Positions 20,044 through 28,845 of a stretch of 64,000 nucleotides of DNA are shown here, in pieces. The first letter of the stretch is position 1. Each line of letters starts with the position of its first letter. The DNA is taken from contig NZ_ASJA01000017.1 in NCBI RefSeq assembly GCF_000412185.1, positions 1 through 64,000 on the forward strand. Reading direction: 5' to 3'. The notes beneath the pieces were generated by a model, which did not search any database, was not told where the DNA came from, and was given only the letters and a program-made list of their open reading frames with translations. Both the position numbers and the translations under genes were made by a program. Source of the DNA: Euryhalocaulis caribicus. GTDB taxonomy: Bacteria > Pseudomonadota > Alphaproteobacteria > Caulobacterales > Maricaulaceae.

Positions 20044-20571
20044 TCACCCGATCTTTACGACAGTGTCAGAAAGGTACTCATAACCCGGAACTTCCAGGTT
20101 TTTCGGCGCGGGGCCTTTGCGGATGCGCCCGGCCGTATCGTAGTGCGAACCGTGGCACGGGCAGAACCAGCCGTCATAGTCGCCGGACCGGTTGCCCAGC
20201 GGCACGCAGCCCAGATGGGTGCAGATGCCGACCATGATCAGGAATTGCGGCTGATACTCGCCGCCGGACAGCGGAACCAGGCGTTCCTGGTCGGTGGCCG
20301 GGTCGCGCAGACCGGAGACATCGACGGAGCGCGCCTCCTCGATCTCTGCCGGGGTGCGGTGACGCACGAATACCGGCTTGCCGCGCCACATGACGGTGAT
20401 CTGCTGGCCTTCGGTGACCTGCGACAGATCGACCTCGGTCGAGGCCAGCGCCAGCGTGTCGGCGGCCGGGTTCATCTGGTCGATAAACGGCCACAGGGTC
20501 AGCGCGCCGCCGGCGGCCGCCGCGGCGCCGGCTGCGATATAGATGAAATCGCGGCGGGATGGTTCGCTCAC
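20044..20571 (-). CDS. petA: Rieske iron-sulfur subunit of the bc1 complex
   Basis: The Rieske subunit carries the [2Fe-2S] cluster that takes the first electron from quinol. With the GTG at 20571 the protein has 175 residues, a twin-arginine type N-terminus (SRRDFIYIAAG) with membrane anchor (about 9-30), and the cluster motifs CTHLGC (117-122) and CPCHGSHYD (137-145). I prefer the GTG because AAGAGGA precedes it and the length fits the family; a longer reading to 20664 adds 31 arginine-rich residues with no family support. Confidence 0.94.
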   Translation of the reverse strand: MSEPSRRDFIYIAAGAAAAAGGALTLWPFIDQMNPAADTLALASTEVDLSQVTEGQQITVMWRGKPVFVRHRTPAEIEEARSVDVSGLRDPATDQERLVPLSGGEYQPQFLIMVGICTHLGCVPLGNRSGDYDGWFCPCHGSHYDTAGRIRKGPAPKNLEVPGYEYLSDTVVKIG

Positions 20572-20785
20572 CGGCTGTAATCCTCTTCTCTCGTGCGCGC
20601 GTGAATTTGAAGATTCGCGCGGCGGCCTTCCCCTTCGGCTCGAGCCCCCGCTCCGCGCTTGCACTGAATTACTAGTCTCAAGACGCCGCCGCGGCCAGCG
20701 ACGGCTCGCCGCATCACGCAGCTTGGAACAACAGAGAACGCGGCTTAATGCGCGCGGCGTCGATTTTCAACCGTATTACGCGCAT

Positions 20786-22324
20786 TTACGGCGCCTGATA
20801 CGGATTTCCCCATCCCGAAGGGCGGGCTTTTTCATACGCCTCCAGAAAGGGCTGCATATGTTCTTCATAGCGCCGCCACCCCCCGATGGACTTGGTGGAA
20901 ATCGGCTGGCGCACCTGGGTTTTGGAGGCGGTCTTCACCGCGCGGTCGGTCTTGTAGAAATTATTCTGCACGTCCTCGACCGGCAGTCCGGCGTGTTCGA
21001 GGAGCTTCGGCGCCCAGACATCCGGCTCGGCGGCCAGTGATTCGTAAGGGATGAACAGCAGCTTTTCCGGAAACAGCTCCAGGAAATAACGCTGAAGATC
21101 CTCCACCTGCACCATCCGCTCGGCAATGCGCTCCCATGCCCAGGTCCAGTCATGGCGGACCAGGAAGCGCGTCTTCAGCACCGAAAGCGCCACATCGCGC
21201 GGGTCGCGGCGGATCCAGACGAAACTGGCGTTTGGCAGCGCCGCCATCGCCGCGCCGGCGTGGTAGGGCAGGTCCAGCGCCTTGTCGACGACGCGGCCCT
21301 CGCTCTCCGGACCGAACTCTTCATCGACAAAGCGCAGATAGATCTGGCCCAGCTTTCCGAACGGATCGCCGCCGGGGCCGCCGAAATTGCGCTGGAAATG
21401 ATTGAGGCGCTGCGGGTCAAGCCGGCCCAGCGGGAACGCCGACACGCGCATTGCGTCCAGCTCTCCGCCGTCCTTTACCTGGCTGTGCGTGGTCAGCAGC
21501 TGCTCCAGCAGCGTGGTGCCCGAGCGCGGCATGCCGAAAATGAAGATGGGGCGCGAGGATTCCGCGCCCATTCCGCGATCCTCGAGTTTTTTGTAGAGCG
21601 CGGCGCTGAAGGTCCGTTTGATGCGCTCCACATAGGCGCGCTCGCCCGCGACATCATAGGGCCGCTCGGCCGCCATGATCGCCTGACCTTCCGCGTAATT
21701 CTCATACGCCTTGTCGTATTCCCCGATGCGGTCATAGGCGTCGCCCAGCGCGTAATGCAGATTGGACAATTCCTTGGTCTTGGAGGCGCCGGCCTTTATC
21801 AGGCGGTCGCGAAGCGCCTCCATCTGGCCATACGCCTTGTCGCCCAGTTCGAACTTTTCCAGCTTGACCAGCTGGTTCCAGCTTTCGACGTCGTTCGGGT
21901 CCAGTTTCACGACCCGCCAGAACATGTCCTTCGCGCAGTCCATGTCGCCCAGGAAGAAGGCGAAATTGCCGGTGCGGAAGGCGGCCGGGGCGGATGTGGG
22001 GTGTTTTTTCTGCAGCGCCTGCGCGATCTCGAACGCCTCTTCGGTCCGTCCGGCGGAATTCAGCATGCGGCTGAGCTTCATGCGGCGGTCATCATCGCGC
22101 GGCTTGGCGGCGGCGAATTTCCGTTGCGCGCGGACGGCGGAAAAGCGGTCCCCCGCGTCGGCGGCAAGATCGGCCACCAGCCCCCAGCGGTCGCCGATAT
22201 CCTCGTCCCGCGACACGATTGCGCGAACAATATCGATCACCTGCATGGCGCGGCCCGCCTTGGTGGCGTCAATCGCCGCCTGGATGGCGTCCTCGATGGG
22301 GGGCGTTTGAGCTTGGTCGGCCAA
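20786..22324 (-). CDS. TPR-sulfotransferase paralogue 1
   Basis: The 512-residue product has helical tetratricopeptide-like repeats over about residues 10-250 and a C-terminal PAPS-dependent sulfotransferase domain (Sulfotransfer_3 type). The 5'-phosphosulfate loop MPRSGTTL is at about 265-272, a possible catalytic Glu288 is in DGGELDAM, and the 3'-phosphate motif WIRRDPRDVALS is at about 370-381. A conserved ending, VRQPISTKSIGGWRRYEEHMQPFLEAY, is shared with its neighbours. No signal peptide is visible, so it is probably cytosolic. The TTG start at 22324, after a GGACGA ribosome site 13 bases past the previous stop, gives the same size as its paralogues. The acceptor is unknown. Confidence 0.85.
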   Translation of the reverse strand: MADQAQTPPIEDAIQAAIDATKAGRAMQVIDIVRAIVSRDEDIGDRWGLVADLAADAGDRFSAVRAQRKFAAAKPRDDDRRMKLSRMLNSAGRTEEAFEIAQALQKKHPTSAPAAFRTGNFAFFLGDMDCAKDMFWRVVKLDPNDVESWNQLVKLEKFELGDKAYGQMEALRDRLIKAGASKTKELSNLHYALGDAYDRIGEYDKAYENYAEGQAIMAAERPYDVAGERAYVERIKRTFSAALYKKLEDRGMGAESSRPIFIFGMPRSGTTLLEQLLTTHSQVKDGGELDAMRVSAFPLGRLDPQRLNHFQRNFGGPGGDPFGKLGQIYLRFVDEEFGPESEGRVVDKALDLPYHAGAAMAALPNASFVWIRRDPRDVALSVLKTRFLVRHDWTWAWERIAERMVQVEDLQRYFLELFPEKLLFIPYESLAAEPDVWAPKLLEHAGLPVEDVQNNFYKTDRAVKTASKTQVRQPISTKSIGGWRRYEEHMQPFLEAYEKARPSGWGNPYQAP

Positions 22325-22337
22325 GAGCGTCGTCCGT

Positions 22338-23825
22338 CTAGTTGTCGCTGGAATAGGTCTGGTAGGCGTCGATAAAGGGTTGGAGGTGTTTTTCATAGGC
22401 CTTCCAGCGCCCGATCGACTTGGTCGAGATGGGCTGACGGGCCGATTCCAGCGACGCCGTGGCAATGGCCTTGTCGCTCTTGTGGAAGCGGTCCTGCACC
22501 GGTTCAGGCTGCAATCCGCAATGGGCGAGTATCTTCGGGATCCAGACATCGGGCTCGCGCGCCAGATCCTCATATTCCACTTTCAGGATGGCGTCGGGGA
22601 ACAGGCCCGCGAAATGCTCCCGCAGTTTTTCGAAATGCGCCATGCGATGAGCGATATCCTGCAGACGCCAGCTCCAGTTTTGCTGGTTCAGCAGCCGGAT
22701 CCGGAAATTCGACCACGCCACGTCGCACGGGTCACGGCGAATCCAGACGACCGGCGCCTGCGGCAGGCCGGCCCGGATCACGCCCGCCATGAAGGGCAGG
22801 TTGATCGCCTTGTCCACGATCTTCCCGTCCGGGCCGAACTGTTCGCCGATCAGTTGCTGATAGACATCGCCGACCACCGACCAGGGACCGTTCTCCCGTC
22901 CCGCGAAACGCTTCTCGAACTCCTCCATCCGCTCCGGCTGGAAGCGGCCGAGAGGGTAGGAGGCAATGCGCATCGCCGACAGCTCTCCGCCATCCGCCAC
23001 GGCGCTGTGCGCGGACAGAAGCCGCTGCAGCAGCGTGGTGCCGGAGCGCGCCATGCCCAGAACGAACAGCGGCCGGTCGCCCGGCGCGCCGGCGCCGGGG
23101 CGCGACTGGTAAAAATCGGCGTCGAAAGTGTCGATAATGGTGTCGACATAATCGTCGAAAGCGTCGGCGTGATACGGGTCATGCGCCGCCATGATCTTCG
23201 ATCCGGCGTCGAAATGAGCAAACGCGTCGTCCCGCTCCTCCAGCTTGTGGAAGGCGTCGCCCAGCGCAAATTCCAGCGCCGCGCGCTGTGTCGGCGCGGC
23301 GTTCTCCAGCTTCGGGCGAACCGCCTGCATCGCGGCGATATCTTCCCGCTGCCGCCCCGACCGGTCGAGATTCTGAAGGTGCGACCAGGCGTCGGGGTTC
23401 ATCGGGTCGGCCTCGACCACTTCCCGGAACAGCTCGGCCGCGCGCTCGATCATGCCGAGATGCGAGGCCAGGAACGCAACGCGGAATTTCGCCCCCGGCA
23501 CGTTCGGGGCCCGGGCCAGCACCGCCTCGGCGATCTTCATGCCCTCATCGGTGCGGCCATAACCGCCCAGCATCCGGGCCAGCGCAAAACGATGATTGAG
23601 GTCGCCCGGCGCATGCGCGATCAGTTTTCGCTGCGCGATGATTGCAGTGCGCATATCGCCGATATCGGCGGCCATTTTCGCCACCTCCCCCCAGCGCGCG
23701 CCCAGATCGGGCGACTGGGCGGTCAAACGCCGCACAGCGCCCAGCGTGACGTCCCGGCGATTGCCGGCCAGGGCCTGCCGCGCGCGTTGCAACAATGTCC
23801 CGGGGTCCGACGCGGCGTTGTTCAA
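22338..23825 (-). CDS. TPR-sulfotransferase paralogue 2
   Basis: The 495-residue paralogue has TPR-like helices (about 5-235) followed by the sulfotransferase domain. The phosphosulfate loop reads GMARSGTTL (about 257-265), with alanine in place of the usual proline; GGEL places a candidate base at Glu281; the 3'-phosphate motif is WIRRDPCDVAWS. The ending SARQPISTKSIGRWKAYEKHLQPFIDAY matches the group. Its ATG lies in an ATGA overlap with paralogue 3 at 23822-23825, so the two are translationally coupled. The acceptor is not predictable. Confidence 0.87.
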   Translation of the reverse strand: MNNAASDPGTLLQRARQALAGNRRDVTLGAVRRLTAQSPDLGARWGEVAKMAADIGDMRTAIIAQRKLIAHAPGDLNHRFALARMLGGYGRTDEGMKIAEAVLARAPNVPGAKFRVAFLASHLGMIERAAELFREVVEADPMNPDAWSHLQNLDRSGRQREDIAAMQAVRPKLENAAPTQRAALEFALGDAFHKLEERDDAFAHFDAGSKIMAAHDPYHADAFDDYVDTIIDTFDADFYQSRPGAGAPGDRPLFVLGMARSGTTLLQRLLSAHSAVADGGELSAMRIASYPLGRFQPERMEEFEKRFAGRENGPWSVVGDVYQQLIGEQFGPDGKIVDKAINLPFMAGVIRAGLPQAPVVWIRRDPCDVAWSNFRIRLLNQQNWSWRLQDIAHRMAHFEKLREHFAGLFPDAILKVEYEDLAREPDVWIPKILAHCGLQPEPVQDRFHKSDKAIATASLESARQPISTKSIGRWKAYEKHLQPFIDAYQTYSSDN

Positions 23826-25324
23826 CGGTCAGTCCCGTAATAGGCGTCCAGAAACGGCTGGAGATGCGCCTCATAGCGCTTCCAGCGGTCCACGGCCCGT
23901 GTGTGGATCGGTTCGCGCACCTGCGTCATCGCCGCGGTCGAGACGCCTTTCCGGGACTTGTGGAAGTCCAGCACGCCGGGCTCCATCTCCAGCCCGCAAT
24001 GCGTAACGATGCGCCGCGCCCCTTCTTCCGGCGCGGCGGTCAGCGATTCATAGGGCGCGGTGAGGACGCGGTCCGGCAACAGGGCGGCAAAATGCTCATG
24101 CAATTGGTCAACGGCCCTGATCCGGGCGGCCAGACGCTGCTGGCCGTAGCTCCAGCCATGCTGGCCCGCGAACATGACGCGCAGCGACGACCAGGCGATG
24201 GCGCCGGGATCGCGCTGCATCCAGATTATCGGCGCCTCGCTCAGCATCTTGGCAATGAGCCCGACCTTGAACGTGTTGTTAAGCGCCTTGTCCACGACGT
24301 GGCCGCGCAGGCCGAACTGTTCCGACATCAGCTCCAGATATCGCCCGCCCATCTTGCCCAGCGGGTCGTCGGACTTGGAAAATTCCAGAAAGGCCTGGAT
24401 ACGGTCGCCGCGGCACGTCCCCAGCGCGTGGGTCGCCACCTGCATGAAGGGCAGCTCCCCGCCGCCGGCCGATCCGCTATGCGCGCCCAGAATCTGCTCC
24501 ACCAGCGTGGTGCCCGACCGCGGCATGCCGACAACGAAGATGCTGCGCTTGCCCGGCGCCCCCGCGCCGCGCGTGTTCCGGAAAAAGGAGTCGTCGAACG
24601 TGCGGCGAAGATCATCGACATAGGTCTGCAGATCGTCGGCGTTGAAAGGCGTTTCCTTCGCCATCATCTCCGCGGCCTGGCTGACATAGGCGAAGCCTTC
24701 ATCGACCTCGTCCAGATCGTCCAGCGCCTTGCCGATACCAAAGCCGATCGCCGCTTTTTCCCGGCCATCGGGAATCTGGGCAGAGTCCCAGGCCTTCTTC
24801 ATGGCGTCGATGTCGGGGTCGCCGGCTTCGAAACGCTTCAGCCAGGCGATCAGGTGCCAGGCCGACCCATAGGTGGGGCGCATCGCCACGGCTTTGTGGA
24901 GATAATTGAGCGCCCGGTCGGTCTCCCCGGCGCGCGCGGCGCAACTGGCCGCAAAAAAGGCAAGGCGCGGCTCGTGCGGAACCTGCTGGAACAGGGCCTC
25001 GGCAAGGGGCAGCGCCTCCCGCGCCTTGTCTGCATCCAGCAGGATGCGCGCCAGCAACAGCGTGCGGTCCGGCTCGTCCCGGTTGAGGGCCAGATAGCGG
25101 CGCGCGGCGTTTTCGGCCGCGAAATAATCGTAGGAATCCTTGGAAAGCTCCGCCACGTCCTTCCACTTGTCGCCCAGCTGCGCGCGGCTGCGCAAAAGCC
25201 CGCGCATCCGCGCCGCGGTAATATTGGGCGCCCCCTTCTTCAGGGCGGCCCGGGCCTCGGTCAGCGCGGCGTCGATACGCGCCTCGACCTCGCCGGGCGC
25301 TAAATTCTGTCCTGTGGCGCTCAC
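23822..25324 (-). CDS. TPR-sulfotransferase paralogue 3
   Basis: This protein has 500 residues from the GTG at 25324, which follows an AGGGGA ribosome site. TPR-like helices span about 5-245. The phosphosulfate loop is GMPRSGTTL (about 266-274) and the candidate catalytic Glu290 is in GGGEL. It is the most divergent copy: the 3'-phosphate motif is WMQRDPGAIAWS, lacking the second Arg-Asp, and the ending is VREPIHTRAVDRWKRYEAHLQPFLDAYYG. PAPS affinity or substrate may therefore differ from the others. It is the second gene of the four-gene run. Confidence 0.86.
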   Translation of the reverse strand: MSATGQNLAPGEVEARIDAALTEARAALKKGAPNITAARMRGLLRSRAQLGDKWKDVAELSKDSYDYFAAENAARRYLALNRDEPDRTLLLARILLDADKAREALPLAEALFQQVPHEPRLAFFAASCAARAGETDRALNYLHKAVAMRPTYGSAWHLIAWLKRFEAGDPDIDAMKKAWDSAQIPDGREKAAIGFGIGKALDDLDEVDEGFAYVSQAAEMMAKETPFNADDLQTYVDDLRRTFDDSFFRNTRGAGAPGKRSIFVVGMPRSGTTLVEQILGAHSGSAGGGELPFMQVATHALGTCRGDRIQAFLEFSKSDDPLGKMGGRYLELMSEQFGLRGHVVDKALNNTFKVGLIAKMLSEAPIIWMQRDPGAIAWSSLRVMFAGQHGWSYGQQRLAARIRAVDQLHEHFAALLPDRVLTAPYESLTAAPEEGARRIVTHCGLEMEPGVLDFHKSRKGVSTAAMTQVREPIHTRAVDRWKRYEAHLQPFLDAYYGTDR

Positions 25325-25428
25325 GTTTTCAGTTCCCCTCGCCCCTGAACGGTGTGCTGCGTGCGTTTTGGCGCGGCGATACGTTTTTGACAATCATTGC
25401 AGCGGCCAACAACCGCCCGCCCGCGTCT

Positions 25429-26961
25429 TCATGAATGATACGGCTCGCCCCATTCCTCGGGCCAGATGCGCTCGAAAATATCCGTGAAAGGCTGCAGGAA
25501 GCCGCCCCAGCGCCGCCATTGCCCGATATTGCTGGTCGTTATCGGCTGCCGGACCTGCATGAGCGAGGCCGTATTGACCACTTGCGGCCCTTTGTAGAAA
25601 TCGGTCTGCACAGGTTCAGGGGGCAGGCCGCAGTGATCGAGCAGACGCGGCGCCGCCGTGTCAGGATCGGAAACCAGCGCCTCGTATTGCAGGTCAAGAA
25701 TGCGCTCGGGAAACAGCGCCATGAAATGCCGCTTCAGGGCCTCGGCGTGCACGATCCTGTGAGCGATCCGCTCCCAGCTCCAGGTCCAGTCGGCGCGGCG
25801 CGGGAATGGCGTCTTGTATATCGACAGCGCCGTATCGCGGGGATCGCGGTTGAGCCAGACAAAGGACGCTTCGGGCAGACCCGCCAGCGCGGGCCCGGCC
25901 AGCAGCGGTATCTCCAGAGACTTGTCCACGACGCGGCCCTGCGCGCCATAAATTTCCGAGACAAATTGCAGATAGCGGCCGCCCAGCGTGTTGAAAGCAT
26001 TGTCGCCATAGGCGCGGGCGAGCCGCTTGAAATCCTCCGGCGCGAACTGCCCCAGCGGGTAGCAGGCCAGGCGCAGCGCTTCCAGCTCTCCGCCGCCGGC
26101 CACGCCGCTGTGCCGGTTCAGCATGCGCTCCACCAGCGTGGAGCCGGAGCGGGGCAGCGACACGATGAAAATCGGGCGGTTTGACTGCTGCCGCTCGCCG
26201 GCCGTGCTGACGCGTTTGTAGAAATCGCCGTCAAAGATCGCTTTCGTGCGCTCTATGAAGTCGCCCTCGCCCTCCACCGAATGGGGCCGTATCGCCTCCA
26301 TCGGCTCCTGGGCGCGATCAAAATGGGCGGCGGCGCGGTCCAGCGCCCCGGTCTTTTCGTAGAGATCGCCGAGCGCGAATTGCAGCGCGGAGGCCTGCTC
26401 CGTGCGCCCGGCGTCAAACCACTGGCTGCTGAGCGTCTCCATCTCCGCCGCCGCCTTGTCCGGCGACTCAAACCCGTCCAGCTTGACCAGCTGCCGCCAG
26501 CTTTCGATGTCCTGCGGGTTCAGTTTCAGAGTCCGCTGATAGGCGTCGCGGGCGCCGTCCATATCGCCGCTATAGAGCAGCATCACGGCGTGCTGGGCGT
26601 TCAGGCGCGGCGATTGAGGGTCCCGCGCCAGCAGGCGGGCCGTGATATCCAGCGCCTCCTCCATCCGGGCGGCGCGCGCCAGGTAATTGGCCAGATTGGC
26701 CTGCGGCGCCGGATCGTCCGGGCGGGCCGCCGCGTAGCGTTTCTGCGCCTCCACCGCGCCGACCGCATCGCCCAGATCGTTCGCCAGAAGGGCGGCTTTT
26801 CCCCAGAGGTCGCCGATATTCTCGCCCCGGGCCAAAAGAATCCGCGACAGCTCGAACGCCACGTCATAGCGGTGGTCCGCCTGCGCCGCGCGGGCGGCTT
26901 CAAGAATGGTCTCGGGCGTGGGCGCGGTGCGTCCGTCCACCGGACCGGAAGGTGAAGTCAT
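25429..26961 (-). CDS. TPR-sulfotransferase paralogue 4
   Basis: The 510-residue paralogue has clear TPR pairs at about 20-215, including ARAARMEEALDITARLLARDPQSPRL, and a sulfotransferase domain with phosphosulfate loop SLPRSGSTL (about 268-276, Ser for the second Thr), candidate Glu292 in GGGEL and 3'-phosphate motif WLNRDPRDTALS. The tail VRQPITTSNIGQWRRWGGFLQPFTDIF departs slightly from the KSIG consensus. It is the first gene of the minus-strand run and lies 104 bases ahead of paralogue 3; its start is back to back with hemF, leaving 120 bases for two promoters. Confidence 0.87.
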   Translation of the reverse strand: MTSPSGPVDGRTAPTPETILEAARAAQADHRYDVAFELSRILLARGENIGDLWGKAALLANDLGDAVGAVEAQKRYAAARPDDPAPQANLANYLARAARMEEALDITARLLARDPQSPRLNAQHAVMLLYSGDMDGARDAYQRTLKLNPQDIESWRQLVKLDGFESPDKAAAEMETLSSQWFDAGRTEQASALQFALGDLYEKTGALDRAAAHFDRAQEPMEAIRPHSVEGEGDFIERTKAIFDGDFYKRVSTAGERQQSNRPIFIVSLPRSGSTLVERMLNRHSGVAGGGELEALRLACYPLGQFAPEDFKRLARAYGDNAFNTLGGRYLQFVSEIYGAQGRVVDKSLEIPLLAGPALAGLPEASFVWLNRDPRDTALSIYKTPFPRRADWTWSWERIAHRIVHAEALKRHFMALFPERILDLQYEALVSDPDTAAPRLLDHCGLPPEPVQTDFYKGPQVVNTASLMQVRQPITTSNIGQWRRWGGFLQPFTDIFERIWPEEWGEPYHS

Positions 26962-27081
26962 GAATGCGCTCGATCATTTCGCGCCGGATCGGGGCCGGGC
27001 CGGGAAGGCTGCCGGCCGACTTTGACAAGTGGAATGACCCGGTGCAACTCGCTGGTCCCGTAGAGACGCGATTGGACGCCC

Positions 27082-27978
27082 ATGACCAGATCCAGCCCCC
27101 TGCCCGACGACATCGAGGAAAAGAAGCGCAAGGCCTCCGAGTGGTTTGCCGCGCTGCGCGACCGCATCTGCGCCGCGCTGGAGACGCTGGAACAGGACGC
27201 CGACCCCGATCTCTATGACGGCGAAGCCGCCCGCTTCGTCCGCTCCCCCTGGACGCGCGGAGACGGATCGAAGGACGAAGGCGGGGGCACGGCCTCTCTC
27301 CTGCACGGGCGGCTGTTCGAGAAGGCGGGCGTGCATATTTCCGAAGTGAAGGGCGAATTCTCGCCGGAGTTCGCCAAACAGATCGACGGCGCCGAGGACG
27401 ATCCCCGCTTCTGGGCCAGCGGAATTTCCCTGATCGTGCACCCGCGCAATCCGCGCGTGCCGGCCGTTCACATGAATACCCGCATGATCGTGACCACGCG
27501 CTCCTGGTTCGGGGGCGGCATGGACCTGACGCCGGTGCTGTCATACCAGCGCGACCGGGATTTCGAGGACGCGCGGGACTTCCATCAAGCCTGCCGGGAC
27601 GCCTGCGAACCGCACGGCAAGGATTATTACAACCGCTATTCGAAATGGTGCGACGAGTATTTCCATCTGAAACACCGCGACGAACCGCGCGGCGTCGGCG
27701 GCATTTTTTACGACCGGCACAATAGCGGGAACTGGGAGGACGATTTCGCCTTCACCCGCGATGTCGGCGAAAAATTCAATGATATCTATCCGGCGCTGGT
27801 CCGCCGCCGCATGGACGAGATCTGGTCGGACGCCGAGCGCGAGGAACAGCTGGTCCGGCGCGGCCGCTATGTGGAATTCAACCTGCTCTATGACCGGGGC
27901 ACGATTTTCGGCCTGAAGACCGGCGGCAATATCGAGTCGATCCTGTCCTCCATGCCGCCTGTCGTGAAATGGCCGTGA
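27082..27978 (+). CDS. hemF: Oxygen-dependent coproporphyrinogen III oxidase
   Basis: HemF converts coproporphyrinogen III to protoporphyrinogen IX with O2. The 298-residue product carries the invariant segments [53 protein letters not shown], the [21 protein letters not shown] motif and the C-terminal [31 protein letters not shown]. It interrupts the otherwise minus-strand sulfotransferase series and is unrelated in function; its presence indicates aerobic heme synthesis. Confidence 0.97.
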   Translation: MTRSSPLPDDIEEKKRKASEWFAALRDRICAALETLEQDADPDLYDGEAARFVRSPWTRGDGSKDEGGGTASLLHGRLFEKAGVHISEVKGEFSPEFAKQIDGAEDDPRFWASGISLIVHPRNPRVPAVHMNTRMIVTTRSWFGGGMDLTPVLSYQRDRDFEDARDFHQACRDACEPHGKDYYNRYSKWCDEYFHLKHRDEPRGVGGIFYDRHNSGNWEDDFAFTRDVGEKFNDIYPALVRRRMDEIWSDAEREEQLVRRGRYVEFNLLYDRGTIFGLKTGGNIESILSSMPPVVKWP

Positions 27979-28029
27979 AATAAGGACGCGCCCTTGCAGG
28001 GCTCCGGTCCCGGCGCTACCTGACCCGTC

Positions 28030-28845
28030 ATGACAGAACCCGCCATGACCGACGCCATCCGGCCGCCCCGCAATTTCCCCGCCGTCAACTGGATCGGGTT
28101 CTGGACGCTCTACAAGAAGGAAGTCCTGCGCTTCCTGAAAGTGACGTTCCAGACGGTGCTGGCGCCGGTTGTCACCACGCTTCTCTATATCGTGGTCTTC
28201 ACCATTGCCCTGGCCGGGTCGCGCACGGCGGTGGCGGGCATTCCCTATCCGCAATTCCTGGCGCCGGGCCTGATCATGATGGCGATCCTGTCCAACGCCT
28301 TCCAGAATTCCGCCTCATCGCTGCTGATCTCCAAGGTTCAGGGCAATGACGTCGATTTCCTGATGCCGCCGCTGGCCGCGGGCGAGCTGGCGGCCGCCTT
28401 CATTCTGGGCGCGGCGACGCGCGGCATTGTCGTGGCGGCGGTGACCGCGGCCACGATTGCGCCCTTCATCAATATCGTTCCCGACCACTGGTGGGCCGTT
28501 CTGTATTTCGGAGTCGGCGCGTCGCTGCTGCTGGGGATGCTGGGCGTGATCGGCGGCATATGGGCGGAGAAGTTCGACCATATGGCGATGGTGCAGAACT
28601 TCATCATGCTGCCGCTGGTATTCCTGTCGGGCAGTTTCTATTCGATCTCCCGCCTGCCGGAAGCTTTCCAGACCGCCAATCATTTCAACCCGGTCTTCTA
28701 CGTGATCGACGGGTTCCGATATGGCTTCACCGGTCATGCCGACGGATCGGTCATGGTCGGCGTCATCATCGTGGGCGTGGCCAATATCGCCTGTCTGGCG
28801 ATCACGCTGGGCCTGCTGAAGTCCGGCTGGCGGCTGAAAAGCTAG
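28030..28845 (+). CDS. ABC-2 type transporter permease
   Basis: This 271-residue membrane protein has about six helices and the ABC-2 pattern: a cytoplasmic start (WIGFWTLYKKEVLRFLKVTFQTVLAPVVTTLLY), QFLAPGLIMMAILSNAFQNSASSLL, and PLVFLSGSFYSISRLPEAFQTANHFNPVFYVIDGFRYG, typical of drug, capsule or lipid exporters such as YadH. No ATPase gene is adjacent, so its partner must be elsewhere. Its stop overlaps that of the convergent sulfotransferase paralogue 5 by 4 bases. Export of a sulfated lipid or glycan is possible but unsupported by sequence. Confidence 0.88.
   Translation: MTEPAMTDAIRPPRNFPAVNWIGFWTLYKKEVLRFLKVTFQTVLAPVVTTLLYIVVFTIALAGSRTAVAGIPYPQFLAPGLIMMAILSNAFQNSASSLLISKVQGNDVDFLMPPLAAGELAAAFILGAATRGIVVAAVTAATIAPFINIVPDHWWAVLYFGVGASLLLGMLGVIGGIWAEKFDHMAMVQNFIMLPLVFLSGSFYSISRLPEAFQTANHFNPVFYVIDGFRYGFTGHADGSVMVGVIIVGVANIACLAITLGLLKSGWRLKS

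Noticed and set aside
22325-22573. Upstream extension of sulfotransferase paralogue 1
   Set aside because: The extra 83 residues would overlap the end of paralogue 2 and have an Arg/Ser/Pro-rich shadow composition; TTG at 22324 gives a protein the same size as the other copies.
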